Assembly (NCBI RefSeq): GCF_000024005.1
Contig: NC_013132.1
Location: 620,001-684,000, forward strand
DNA length: 64,000 bases
DNA from: Chitinophaga pinensis DSM 2588
GTDB lineage: Bacteria > Bacteroidota > Bacteroidia > Chitinophagales > Chitinophagaceae
Direction of reading: 5' to 3'
Part shown: positions 51,996 to 60,525 of the stretch, piece after piece
How the letters are laid out: each line of letters opens with the position of its first letter
Numbering within the stretch: the first letter of the stretch is position 1
Translations under genes and position numbers: made by a program
The notes under the pieces: generated by a model
Told to the model about the DNA's origin: nothing
What the model saw: only the letters and a program-made list of their open reading frames with translations
Databases searched by the model: none

Positions 51996-53840
51996 ATGAG
52001 CCAAATCAAAACAATCAGACGTTATCACTCATTTTTCAGGTTTAAACGGGATTTTGAACGTTATAGCTTAAGGAAAGTAAGGAGTTACGAAATTATTATT
52101 CACTGGCTGCACAAAGTTTTAAGCAGAAGCCAGTTCCTGATTCTCTCAGGTATTCTTGTAGGGCTGGTTGCCGGTATGGCCGGTGTCATCCTTAAAGTAT
52201 TGGTGCACTATATCCACTACTTTATTACGTACAGGGTGCATTTCAGCACACAGGTCATCTTTTATGCATTATTCCCGTTTCTGGGAATTCTGCTGACAAC
52301 CATATTGGTAGTCTGGGTCTTTAAAGGGCAATCCAGAAAAGGAATTGGTCTGATTCTTTATGAGATCGCGCAGAACTCCAGTAAAATTCCATCCGTAAAA
52401 ATGTATTCCCAGATCCTGCAAAGCGCCATTACCGTCGGATTAGGCGGTTCTGCCGGATTGGAAAGCCCGATTGCAGTAACTGGTGCAGCAATCGGTAGTA
52501 ACTATGCTACAAATTATAATCTTGGATACAAGGAAAGAACGCTGTTATTAGCTGCCGGCGCCACAGCCGGTATAGCCGCCTCTTTCAATGCCCCGATAGC
52601 AGGGGTGATGTTTGCATTTGAAATATTGCTCACCGGTGTTGTGTTTTCAGATTTCATTCCGTTGATACTGGCAGCAATATGTGGTAGTTTATTGTCTAAA
52701 ATCATTCTTCAGGAAGAGGTACTTTTTCACTTTGAAACAAGACAGCCCTTTAACTATCATAATGTCCCCTTCTACATTGCGCTGGGTTTATTATCAGCAC
52801 TATATGCCCGCTACTACATCGTCATATCGCAGCATGTCGAGCATTTCATGGTAAAATTAAAATGGCCTGCGCTTCGTAAGGCGATACTTGGAGGTGTGAT
52901 TGTATCCATCCTTTGTGTGCTGATGCCACCGTTGTTCGGGGAAGGTTATTCCAGCCTCAAACTCCTGACGGGTGGCTTCTCAGACCAAATTATTCAAAAT
53001 AGTTTCTTCCGGTATCTCCCTGAAAAAAGCTGGATATTACTGGCTTTCACAGGTTTCACCTGTTTGCTGAAAGTATTTGCCACCAGCTTTACCATCCAGG
53101 GAGGCGGGAATGGTGGTAACTTTGCGCCGTCCCTGTTTGCCGGAGGCTTCCTGGGTTATTTCTTCGCCCTCCTCTGTACTAATTTCGGATTTCAGGATGT
53201 ACCCTTTGCCAACCTGGTTCTTGTAGGTATGGCCGGTGTAATGAGCGGCGTGATGTATGCACCGCTGACAGCTATTTTCCTCATCGCAGAGTCCAGTTTT
53301 GGATATGATCTGTTCATTCCACTGATGATTGTGTCTACCATATCTTTTGTGGTGGCCAAATGGTTTTCTCCGATCTCCCCCGAACTGAAACATCTGGCGG
53401 AAGAAGGAAAAATATTTACCAAAGCCCATGACAAAAATATCCTGTCGCTCTTAAAGCTGGAGAACCTTATAGAAAAAGACGTACAAACTATCGCGGCCGA
53501 TCAGAAACTACGGGCGCTCATTGAGCTGATCAAGGAGGGACACCGCAATATGATCGGTGTTGTCAACGCAGCAGGCGGACTGGACGGCATCATCACACTG
53601 GATGATATCCGCCCGATCATGTTTAATGCTTCCCTATATGACATCACGACTGTCAGTCAGTTTATGAAGCCGTCACCGGTGACCGTCCAGTTGCACGATA
53701 ATGTTGCTGATGTAATTAATAAATTTGAAGAAGTACATACATGGAACCTGCCGGTACTGGAGGATAATAAACTGGTAGGGTTTGTTTCAAAATCAGGGAT
53801 CCTTAATCAGTACAGACTATTATTACAGGAATACTCCTGA
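51996..53840 (+). CDS. ClC family chloride channel/antiporter with CBS pair
   Basis: A 614-residue inner-membrane anion transporter. The ClC core (about 45-460) carries the filter motif GLGGSAGLESPIA with the gating Glu at E156, LAAGATAGIAASFNAPIAGVMFAFE, and GGGNGGNFAPSLFAGGFLG. The C-terminus (about 475-605) has two CBS domains, which often bind adenine nucleotides and tune activity. The Glu equivalent to E148 suggests a gated or coupled mechanism, but channel versus H+/Cl- exchange cannot be told. It sits 18 bp after the transglutaminase gene and 39 bp before the KefF-like gene. Confidence 0.93.
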   Translation: MSQIKTIRRYHSFFRFKRDFERYSLRKVRSYEIIIHWLHKVLSRSQFLILSGILVGLVAGMAGVILKVLVHYIHYFITYRVHFSTQVIFYALFPFLGILLTTILVVWVFKGQSRKGIGLILYEIAQNSSKIPSVKMYSQILQSAITVGLGGSAGLESPIAVTGAAIGSNYATNYNLGYKERTLLLAAGATAGIAASFNAPIAGVMFAFEILLTGVVFSDFIPLILAAICGSLLSKIILQEEVLFHFETRQPFNYHNVPFYIALGLLSALYARYYIVISQHVEHFMVKLKWPALRKAILGGVIVSILCVLMPPLFGEGYSSLKLLTGGFSDQIIQNSFFRYLPEKSWILLAFTGFTCLLKVFATSFTIQGGGNGGNFAPSLFAGGFLGYFFALLCTNFGFQDVPFANLVLVGMAGVMSGVMYAPLTAIFLIAESSFGYDLFIPLMIVSTISFVVAKWFSPISPELKHLAEEGKIFTKAHDKNILSLLKLENLIEKDVQTIAADQKLRALIELIKEGHRNMIGVVNAAGGLDGIITLDDIRPIMFNASLYDITTVSQFMKPSPVTVQLHDNVADVINKFEEVHTWNLPVLEDNKLVGFVSKSGILNQYRLLLQEYS

Positions 53841-53879
53841 TCTGTTAGTCAGTAACACCAACGACATTTAATCTGATCT

Positions 53880-54422
53880 ATGGCCAAAATTCTGATCTTA
53901 TTTGCACATCCTGCATTCGAGAAGTCAAGGGTACATGCACAACTGGTGCGTGCCATCCGGGGTATGCAGGGAGTTACGCTACATGATCTCTATGAAATAT
54001 ATCCGGACCTCAATATAGACGTAAGGCATGAGCAATCGCTGCTCTTACAGCATGATATCATACTGTTTCAACATCCGTTTTACTGGTACAGCGCTCCGGC
54101 AATGATCAAACAATGGATGGATCTTGTACTGGAACATGGCTGGGCTTATGGCCATACCGGAAATGCATTGAGAGGTAAGATAGCAGGGAATGCTATTTCC
54201 GCCGGTTCTCAGGAAGCAGCCTATCACAAAGAAGGCTGGCACCGGCACTCGGTGAATGATTTCCTGTTGCCTTTCAGACAGACGGCTGCACTCTGCAACA
54301 TGCAATACCTGGATCCTTTTGTTGTTTATGGTACGCATAAGTTAAGCCATCAGGAGATCAGCGAGGCGGCTATCAGTTACAGACAAATGCTTGAAAGCTT
54401 ACGGGATGGGATGGACAATTAA
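53880..54422 (+). CDS. KefF-like NAD(P)H:quinone oxidoreductase (flavodoxin fold)
   Basis: A 180-residue cytosolic flavoprotein. It opens with ILILFAHPAFEKSRV, the FMN/FAD-phosphate loop of the MdaB/KefF group, and has HPFYWYSAPAMIKQWMDLVL and NAISAGSQEAAYHKEGW. In enterobacteria KefF binds and activates the glutathione-gated K+ efflux system KefC. Here the KefC-like gene follows only 12 bp downstream, which supports the same partnership; whether glutathione or another signal gates it is unknown. Confidence 0.9.
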   Translation: MAKILILFAHPAFEKSRVHAQLVRAIRGMQGVTLHDLYEIYPDLNIDVRHEQSLLLQHDIILFQHPFYWYSAPAMIKQWMDLVLEHGWAYGHTGNALRGKIAGNAISAGSQEAAYHKEGWHRHSVNDFLLPFRQTAALCNMQYLDPFVVYGTHKLSHQEISEAAISYRQMLESLRDGMDN

Positions 54423-54434
54423 AACTTCAATGAC

Positions 54435-56309
54435 ATGGAGCACTCTTACTTTTTTATAACAATGATTTATCTGGCGGCGGCGGTGATCTTCATTCCCATT
54501 GCCAGAAAACTGGGCTTAGGTTCTGTATTGGGTTATCTGCTGGCAGGTATCGTGATCGGGCCTTCGCTGTTAGGCTTCATCGGGCATGAAGGACAGGATA
54601 TTATGCATTTCGCGGAGTTTGGTGTGGTGATGATGCTCTTCCTGATAGGTATCGAACTGGAACCTGCCTTATTATGGAATATGCGGGCGCCGATACTGGG
54701 ACTGGGTGGTTTGCAGGTATTGATCACCACGGCGATTGTCACCGGTCTCGCGCTATTACTCGGACAACCTCTGAATGCCTCACTTGCATTAGGTATGACC
54801 TTGTCCTTATCGTCCACAGCGATCGTGTTACAAAGTCTGAAAGAGAAGGGACAACTTTCTTCCGCCGCAGGACAAAGTGCGTTTTCCGTACTCTTATTCC
54901 AGGATATCGCGGTGATCCCGATGCTGGCTATCTTCCCTTTACTGGCAGGCGCTGACACCGGGAATACGGCTGCCCATGAGCAGACCTTTCGGGATAATCT
55001 GCCTGCCTGGGCACAGACCCTGATGGTATTAGGCGCCGTAACAGTAATCGTCGTAGCAGGAAGATACCTGGTAAGACCACTGCTAAGGGTAGTGGCCAGG
55101 GCACGTGTAAGAGAACTGTTCACCGCTTTTGCCTTATTGCTGGTGGTGTCTATATCGGTATTAATGAGTCTTGTCGGACTCAGTCCGGCATTAGGCGCCT
55201 TCCTGGGCGGTATTGTATTAGCCAACAGTGAATACCGTCATGAACTGGAAAGCGATATAGAACCATTCAAAGGATTGCTGCTAGGACTGTTTTTTATGGC
55301 CGTAGGCGCTTCTATTGACTTCAGGCTGGTACTTTCTATGCCCTGGGTCATACTCGGTCTTGTAGCAGCGCTAATGCTGGTTAAAGCACTGACACTATTT
55401 ATACTGGGTAAGACCTTCCGCATCAGTATCGAGCAGAATCTCTTATTCGCGATGGCACTCTCGCAGGTGGGAGAGTTTGCATTTGTCCTCTTATCGTTTA
55501 CACAACAGAACAATATACTTTCCCCGGAGACGGTCAGTATTATGACCGCTGTCGTTGCTTTGAGCATGGCGCTTACACCGTTACTGTTACTGCTGCATGA
55601 ACGTATTATCCAGCCACGATTCAATAAAACCAATACTGATGACACACGTGAAGCGGATGAGATCCAGGAAAAGCATCCGGTGATCATTGCGGGCTTTGGA
55701 CGTTTCGGCAATATAGTGGGTCGTTTCCTGCGCGTTAACGGCATACAGGCTACCATTCTTGACCTTGATTCAGACAGGGTAGATGCACTGCACAACCTGG
55801 GTATCAAAGTCTATTACGGCGATGCTTCCAGGCATGACCTGCTTGCATCTGCCGGTGCGGCAGATGCAAAGGTGATCATTATCGCGATGGACACTGTTGA
55901 GCAGACGCTGGAAGTAGTGAAAGTGGTACGAAAACATTTTCCGCATCTCCAGATGCTCGTTAAAGCAGAGAATATCCCTGATACCTATGAGCTGATGGAC
56001 CTGGGGGTACTGCATATCTATCGTGAAACGCTGGACACGTCCCTCCGTATGGGAGCGGATGCGTTACAGCTGCTGGGCGTAAGAGCCTATCAGGCGCAAC
56101 GTAACGTGAGTACATTCAGGAAGCAGGACGAAAAAGCACTGAAGGGGCTATCAGCTATCCGTAATGATAAAAAGCTGTACATCAATACCGTAAAAGAAAG
56201 GATTGAAGAACTGGAAAAGCTGATGTCCAATGACAGGGTTACCAGGTGGAACCCGGCTACGCAGGGATGGGATGAACAATCCCTTATTGACGAGGCAAAC
56301 CAGGATTAA
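54435..56309 (+). CDS. KefB/KefC-like potassium efflux antiporter (CPA2 with RCK domain)
   Basis: A 624-residue protein: Na+/H+-exchanger fold (about 5-390, twelve or so helices, with LFLIGIELEP, SVLLFQDIAVIPML around D157, and LGGIVLANSEYRHELESDIE), then a TrkA-N/RCK domain with GFGRFG (420-425) for NAD(H) binding. The block LLLGLFFMAVGASIDF is typical of KefC. It moves K+ out in exchange for H+ under electrophilic or osmotic stress in known members. It pairs with the KefF-like gene upstream. Its 3' end overlaps the convergent gene at 56306 by 4 bp. Confidence 0.94.
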   Translation: MEHSYFFITMIYLAAAVIFIPIARKLGLGSVLGYLLAGIVIGPSLLGFIGHEGQDIMHFAEFGVVMMLFLIGIELEPALLWNMRAPILGLGGLQVLITTAIVTGLALLLGQPLNASLALGMTLSLSSTAIVLQSLKEKGQLSSAAGQSAFSVLLFQDIAVIPMLAIFPLLAGADTGNTAAHEQTFRDNLPAWAQTLMVLGAVTVIVVAGRYLVRPLLRVVARARVRELFTAFALLLVVSISVLMSLVGLSPALGAFLGGIVLANSEYRHELESDIEPFKGLLLGLFFMAVGASIDFRLVLSMPWVILGLVAALMLVKALTLFILGKTFRISIEQNLLFAMALSQVGEFAFVLLSFTQQNNILSPETVSIMTAVVALSMALTPLLLLLHERIIQPRFNKTNTDDTREADEIQEKHPVIIAGFGRFGNIVGRFLRVNGIQATILDLDSDRVDALHNLGIKVYYGDASRHDLLASAGAADAKVIIIAMDTVEQTLEVVKVVRKHFPHLQMLVKAENIPDTYELMDLGVLHIYRETLDTSLRMGADALQLLGVRAYQAQRNVSTFRKQDEKALKGLSAIRNDKKLYINTVKERIEELEKLMSNDRVTRWNPATQGWDEQSLIDEANQD

Positions 56310-56563
56310 ACGTTCAGCGCTTCTTCTATACGACGTGCGATCTCCTGCAACAATTCAGCGTCAACCGGTTTACCGGCATTGACATTGACGTCGCTGATCG
56401 CACGATATTCACCTTCTTCATCTCTTTCAAAAGTAATATCGTGGCCTTCCACAACTACCTTGAAGGAGACCCTGTATTGCTGTATCCATGGATGTATTTC
56501 CAGGATATGCGGTTTCCCTTTGAATTCGAATTTGAGTATAAACGGTTCATCCATTCCTTCCAT
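56306..56563 (-). CDS. Small protein of unknown function
   Basis: An 85-residue acidic soluble protein (FILKFEFKGKPHILEIHPW ... ISDVNVNAGKPVDAELLQEI). I do not recognise the family. It looks like a compact alpha/beta fold with a C-terminal helix. The frame starts with ATG, is convergent with the KefC-like gene (4-bp overlap of stop regions) and lies 32 bp downstream of another small minus-strand gene. Regular amphipathic pattern and coding-like composition support a real gene. Confidence 0.65.
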   Translation of the reverse strand: MEGMDEPFILKFEFKGKPHILEIHPWIQQYRVSFKVVVEGHDITFERDEEGEYRAISDVNVNAGKPVDAELLQEIARRIEEALNV

Positions 56564-56595
56564 AATTCTTCAGTTAGCACGTAAAGATATACTTA

Positions 56596-56814
56596 TTAAA
56601 AGCTTTTATTACGGATGCGTATTTTCTCCTCTCTGGAAAGCTGATGAATGCCTAACAGGGAAAAATACGCGGCTGCGCTGATAATCAGTATATAGCCGAT
56701 AAAGCCGAGTGTGTGAAATAACCAGAACAGGTTCCAGTCATTAATAATAGCATACTGTCCTACAACAGCCAGCATTGTTCCGATGATCGCAAATGCGAAT
56801 GCAATTCTCTTCAT
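56596..56814 (-). CDS. Small two-helix membrane protein
   Basis: A 72-residue protein with two hydrophobic segments (about 4-23 and 33-54) and a basic tail (SREEKIRIRNKSF). No family recognised. It is followed by the 85-residue gene after 32 bp, so both may be one transcript starting in the 56.8-57 kb region. A start at the ATG 56814 places the first helix immediately at the N-terminus. Confidence 0.6.
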   Translation of the reverse strand: MKRIAFAFAIIGTMLAVVGQYAIINDWNLFWLFHTLGFIGYILIISAAAYFSLLGIHQLSREEKIRIRNKSF

Positions 56815-57206
56815 AAAGGGTACGTTTTGGGATCCGTTTAATCTTCTCGAATTAATTGATCGTAATTGTCCGTTTTTTTTCTTTTGGTTATGTCCTATTG
56901 TCTAGGGGGCAAACAAAATGCCATGGCGTTAGCGCTGCAAAGTTACTATCAACGCGGGTTTTCGCGTAGATATTTTTCCACATTTCCGGGAAGCTTGGAA
57001 ATGTGAATAACCACGGCTTTTTATTACATCCGGCTATGCCGATTGAAATGACATCTATCATATTGATAATTCTTACATAACAGCATCATTTGTAAACTTT
57101 TTTACTTTAATTTTATCCTAATTAATGATTACACCGCCATTCAAATGCCCCACAGTCATTGCAACTAAAAAACATATGTTGTGAATAACTATAGACATTA
57201 AAATGT

Positions 57207-57322
57207 TATAATCTTGTCTGTTTTATCAAGACGAGCCATGCGCAGGTGCGTTAAGCACCCGTATGGGATTAATTTGAGGGAAAGAGATACCCGGTGGGCT
57301 TTTCCAGGCCTCGGGTCTTTTA
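57207..57322 (+). ncRNA. Candidate small RNA ending in an orphan terminator
   Basis: TATAAT (57207-57212) with TAATCTTG close to TAnnTTTG, then about 80 nt including the hairpin GGTGC-GTTAA-GCACC, then the terminator at 57289-57322. No open frame of note. The terminator is similar to the one at 63224-63256. The 5' end is a guess. Confidence 0.4.
57289..57322 (+). terminator. Orphan plus-strand terminator, copy 1
   Basis: ACCCGG pairs with TCGGGT (one G-U), inner GG/CC, then CTTTTAATTT. No plus-strand gene ends upstream within 900 bp. Confidence 0.6.
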
Positions 57323-57421
57323 ATTTATCAGTCCTTTTTTATCACTAACCTGTACTAAACTTACTATCAGCATTTTAGTTTCTTAATCGCCAGAGCTACA
57401 ACACACCTAGAAAATGAAACC

Positions 57422-57454
57422 GGCCATTTTCATTTTAGTAATGGCCCTTTTTTT
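57422..57454 (+). terminator. Second orphan terminator with a competing hairpin
   Basis: GGCCATT-N11-AATGGCC followed by C and seven T. The overlapping AAAATGAAA (57411-57419) can instead pair with TTTCATTTT (57428-57436), which would break the terminator stem. Confidence 0.7.
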
Positions 57455-57545
57455 ACAGCTCGAACTTTACCACTATGTGATGGAACGCCAGCTCAACAAC
57501 AGCTGGCGATAGGGTTTATGATTGTCATTTACTACAAATAAAAAA

Positions 57546-57569
57546 AGCCGGAATAAGATTATTCCGGCT
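57546..57569 (-). terminator. Terminator of the exporter operon
   Basis: AGCCGGAATAA-GA-TTATTCCGGCT, a long stem followed on the minus strand by seven T, 53 bp after the MFS stop codon. Confidence 0.92.
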
Positions 57570-57621
57570 CATTACCTAAACCTACAACTGTTACACTGTT
57601 AGTAACATATCTTTAATATCT

Positions 57622-59202
57622 TTAGTGCATCGCACTTGGATCCAGTTTTGCGGCTTTCTTTCCTTTCACCATCATCACAAAAGGCACACAGATCAGGAAC
57701 AGTACACCGAGGTAGAGGAATACATCCATGTAAGACATAACGGTGGCCTGCTTGGTGACACTGTATTCCAGTGACTGATAAGCGCTACCCAGCGCCCTTC
57801 TTGTATCCATACCTTTTGAAGCAAAATTAGCGGTTGCTCCGGCCACTCTCTTCATCACATCCGGGTTATTTGTATCCAATTTGCTGACAAGGTCCATTCT
57901 GTGTAACTCATTCCGGCGTGATACAAATGTTGTAATCAATGCCACCCCAAAAGATCCACCCAGCTGTCTCATCATACCGGTAAATGCCGCACCTTCTCCA
58001 ATTTCCTTACCTTTCAATGTAGACAGGGAAAGTGTTGTGATCGGAATAAACAACATACCCATACCAACACCGCGTACGATCAGCATCCAGAAGAAGGCTT
58101 CTGAACCGGTGTCAGGCGTAATGATTTTATACCCCCAGAAACAGAAGACAAAGAAAAGGAACATACCTGCTGCTACCAGATACTGTTGCGGTATCCCTTT
58201 TTCCAGCATCTTACCAATGATCGGCATCATAAACGCCGTGGTGAGTGCGGCTGGTATCATCAGCATACCCGACTGTGTAGCGGTCCATCCCAGCAAACTC
58301 TGTGTATACAGCGGGATGATAAAGGTGGATCCGTACAATCCGAAGCCCATCAGGAAGGAGAGGAGTGTGCCCACTCTGAGGTTACCATTTGATAACACTC
58401 TTACGTTCACGATCGGATTCTTATATACGAGCTCTCTCCATATAAAGAAGAAGATGCCCATCACTGCCAGTATTCCCAATATCAGTATTGTCGTATCATT
58501 AAACCAGTCATCTTCCTGTCCGCGTTCCAGTACATATTGAAGGGAACCAACCGCCAGTGCAAGGAATCCGATACCCAGCCAGTCAATTTCGTTCGCTGAT
58601 TTCTTTTCTCCGTATTTCGGACTTCTTACGAATTGCAGTGTCAGCAGAGTTGCTACTACACCGATAGGAATGTTGATGTAAAAGATGTACGGCCAGGTAT
58701 AGTGGTCAACGATATAACCACCCAGAGGAGGACCTAGTGTTGGTCCGATAATCACACCTAAACCGTAAATCGCCTGCGCCATACCTCTTTTTTCCGGAGG
58801 ATAACTTTCGGTGATAATTGTCTGGGAAGTTACCAGCAATGCACCACCGCCAAGACCCTGTATGAAGCGGAACAATACGAGTTCCCACATACTTGTGGCA
58901 TTACCACAGAGGAAAGAAGATATAGTAAATATTACAACTGATACTGCAAAGTAGTTACGACGTCCGAACTGTTGGGATAACCAGCTTGTCATCGGAACGA
59001 TGATAACGTTACCGATCGCATAAGCTGTGATTACCCAGCCAATCTCACTCAGTGTAGCTCCCATGTTACCGCGCATTTCATTCAATGCCACGTTTACGAT
59101 GGTCGTATCTACGATCTCCAGCAAGGCACAGAGTATGGCAGTTATGGTAATGATCACCCTGCGGGCGCCATACTCTACCAATGATTCTTGTTGTAGTAAC
59201 AC
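57622..59202 (-). CDS. DHA2 family MFS multidrug exporter (EmrB/QacA type)
   Basis: A 526-residue inner-membrane H+-coupled drug exporter with about fourteen membrane segments. Signature blocks are VDTTIVNVALNEM (motif D1), SQQFGRRNYFAVS (motif A), RFIQGLGGGALLVTSQTII (motif B) and GVIIGPTLGPPLGGYI (motif C). It is the last gene of a tetR-tolC-hlyD-MFS operon and is followed by a strong terminator. With the HlyD and TolC proteins it would form a tripartite pump that carries substrates from the cytosol to the outside. Substrate unknown. Confidence 0.95.
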   Translation of the reverse strand: MLLQQESLVEYGARRVIITITAILCALLEIVDTTIVNVALNEMRGNMGATLSEIGWVITAYAIGNVIIVPMTSWLSQQFGRRNYFAVSVVIFTISSFLCGNATSMWELVLFRFIQGLGGGALLVTSQTIITESYPPEKRGMAQAIYGLGVIIGPTLGPPLGGYIVDHYTWPYIFYINIPIGVVATLLTLQFVRSPKYGEKKSANEIDWLGIGFLALAVGSLQYVLERGQEDDWFNDTTILILGILAVMGIFFFIWRELVYKNPIVNVRVLSNGNLRVGTLLSFLMGFGLYGSTFIIPLYTQSLLGWTATQSGMLMIPAALTTAFMMPIIGKMLEKGIPQQYLVAAGMFLFFVFCFWGYKIITPDTGSEAFFWMLIVRGVGMGMLFIPITTLSLSTLKGKEIGEGAAFTGMMRQLGGSFGVALITTFVSRRNELHRMDLVSKLDTNNPDVMKRVAGATANFASKGMDTRRALGSAYQSLEYSVTKQATVMSYMDVFLYLGVLFLICVPFVMMVKGKKAAKLDPSAMH

Positions 59203-59344
59203 GTTTATTAGTTTTTATATGAAGGTCAGTTACCGAATGTTCCCGCCAGGTGACACGAAACATGCATTAATAGTATGCCAGTCTGAGAGTAGTTCCAATT
59301 TAATTATCACCGCACCACTCTAGCGGGGTCATTCGTAACTGCTA

Positions 59345-60472
59345 TTAGTCAAGATGTACATCCACCAGTACGTTCATACCTGGGCGGAGTTGTTTTACTT
59401 CAGCCTGATTGAGATCATTGAATTCGATCTTCACTGGCAGACGCTGTACTACTTTCACGAAGTTACCAGAAGCGTTATCCGGAGGCAGCAGTGCAAAACG
59501 AGCACCTGTAGCAGGAGAGAAGGAGGTAATTTTACCTTCCAGGGACTTACCAGGGAATGCGTCAATATGTACGCTTACTTTCTGGCCAAGTTTCATTTTA
59601 TCCAGCTGTGTTTCTTTAAAGTTAGCTACTACCCATACATCGTTAGATAATACGACACTGAACAGGGACTGACCAGCCTGTACCAGCTGTCCTGGCTGTA
59701 CATAGATCTTGGATACCACACCATTTTCAGGCGCCAGGATCACCGCATAGCTTGCAGTCAGTTTAGCATTGTCAAGTTCAGCCTGACGTTCTTTGATGAT
59801 TGCTTTAGCAGCGTTGATCTGTTCAGCGGTAGCATCGCTCTGTGTAGATACGGCGCTTGTCTGACGGGCAGCTACTTTTTTCTGCTCCTGCAGAACGTTC
59901 AGCTGACGTTCAGCAGTTTGTTTCGCAGCCAGTGCCTGCTCATATTGCTGTTGTGTGATAGAGTGATCTTTAATCAGGTTAGCGTAACGCTCGTAATCCT
60001 GATTTGCACGCCATACATTTACTTTACCAGCTTCGATCTGTGCATCTACTGCAGAGATGTTTGCCTGAGAAGAAGATATATTTGAGCGGGCAGCGTTTGT
60101 AGTAGCAACTGCTACCTGAACGTTTACTTCAGCAGCAGCGAGTGCAGCTTCTGCCTGTTGAACTTTGATCTGCAGATCTCTGTCATCCAGCACTACCAGT
60201 GTATCGCCTTGCTTTACAACCTGGTTATCTTTTACACGAACTTCTTTTACATATCCTGTTACACGAGGGATGACAGGGCTCACGTTTGCTTCTACCTGTG
60301 CGTTGTCGGTTTCTTCATGGTGAAGGGAGTGAATATATTTTGAGATACCGAATGCACCACCACCGATAACAAGGACTGCCAATACGATGATGAAACGATA
60401 GTTCCTCTTTTTGGGAGCCTCCTGTACATTATTGGCACCTTTATTAGTAGCTGTAGCTGATTGCGTTTCCAT
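59345..60472 (-). CDS. HlyD/EmrA family membrane fusion protein
   Basis: A 375-residue periplasmic adaptor with one N-terminal membrane helix (about 25-43). It shows the lipoyl-like half motifs VSPVIPRVTGYVKEVRVKDN and VILAPENGVVSKIYVQPG, with a long alpha-helical hairpin between them (about 105-245, Ala/Gln/Glu-rich), and a beta-barrel part (VVANFKETQLDKMKLGQKV). It links the inner-membrane MFS pump with the TolC channel. It is 142 bp before the MFS gene and 53 bp after the tolC gene. Confidence 0.95.
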   Translation of the reverse strand: METQSATATNKGANNVQEAPKKRNYRFIIVLAVLVIGGGAFGISKYIHSLHHEETDNAQVEANVSPVIPRVTGYVKEVRVKDNQVVKQGDTLVVLDDRDLQIKVQQAEAALAAAEVNVQVAVATTNAARSNISSSQANISAVDAQIEAGKVNVWRANQDYERYANLIKDHSITQQQYEQALAAKQTAERQLNVLQEQKKVAARQTSAVSTQSDATAEQINAAKAIIKERQAELDNAKLTASYAVILAPENGVVSKIYVQPGQLVQAGQSLFSVVLSNDVWVVANFKETQLDKMKLGQKVSVHIDAFPGKSLEGKITSFSPATGARFALLPPDNASGNFVKVVQRLPVKIEFNDLNQAEVKQLRPGMNVLVDVHLD

Positions 60473-60525
60473 ATAGTATATATATGATTGTTACTTTTTT
60501 TAAAATCCTGAATTAGATAGATGCG

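Larger units (their letters stand above)
56815..57621. other. 807-bp gene-free, hairpin-rich region
   Basis: Several stems are seen: ACGCG-GGTTTT-CGCGT (56952-56967), CACATTTCC-N9-GGAAATGTG (56979-57005), GGTGC-GTTAA-GCACC (57245-57259), terminators at 57289-57322, 57422-57454 and 57546-57569, and CGCCAGCT-N7-AGCTGGCG (57486-57508). No protein frame fits. Two plus-strand terminators without a plus-strand gene point to one or two small RNAs. Confidence 0.6.

Noticed and set aside
56815..57621. RNase P RNA, tmRNA or SRP RNA in the hairpin-rich gap
   Set aside because: I looked for their conserved cores and found none.
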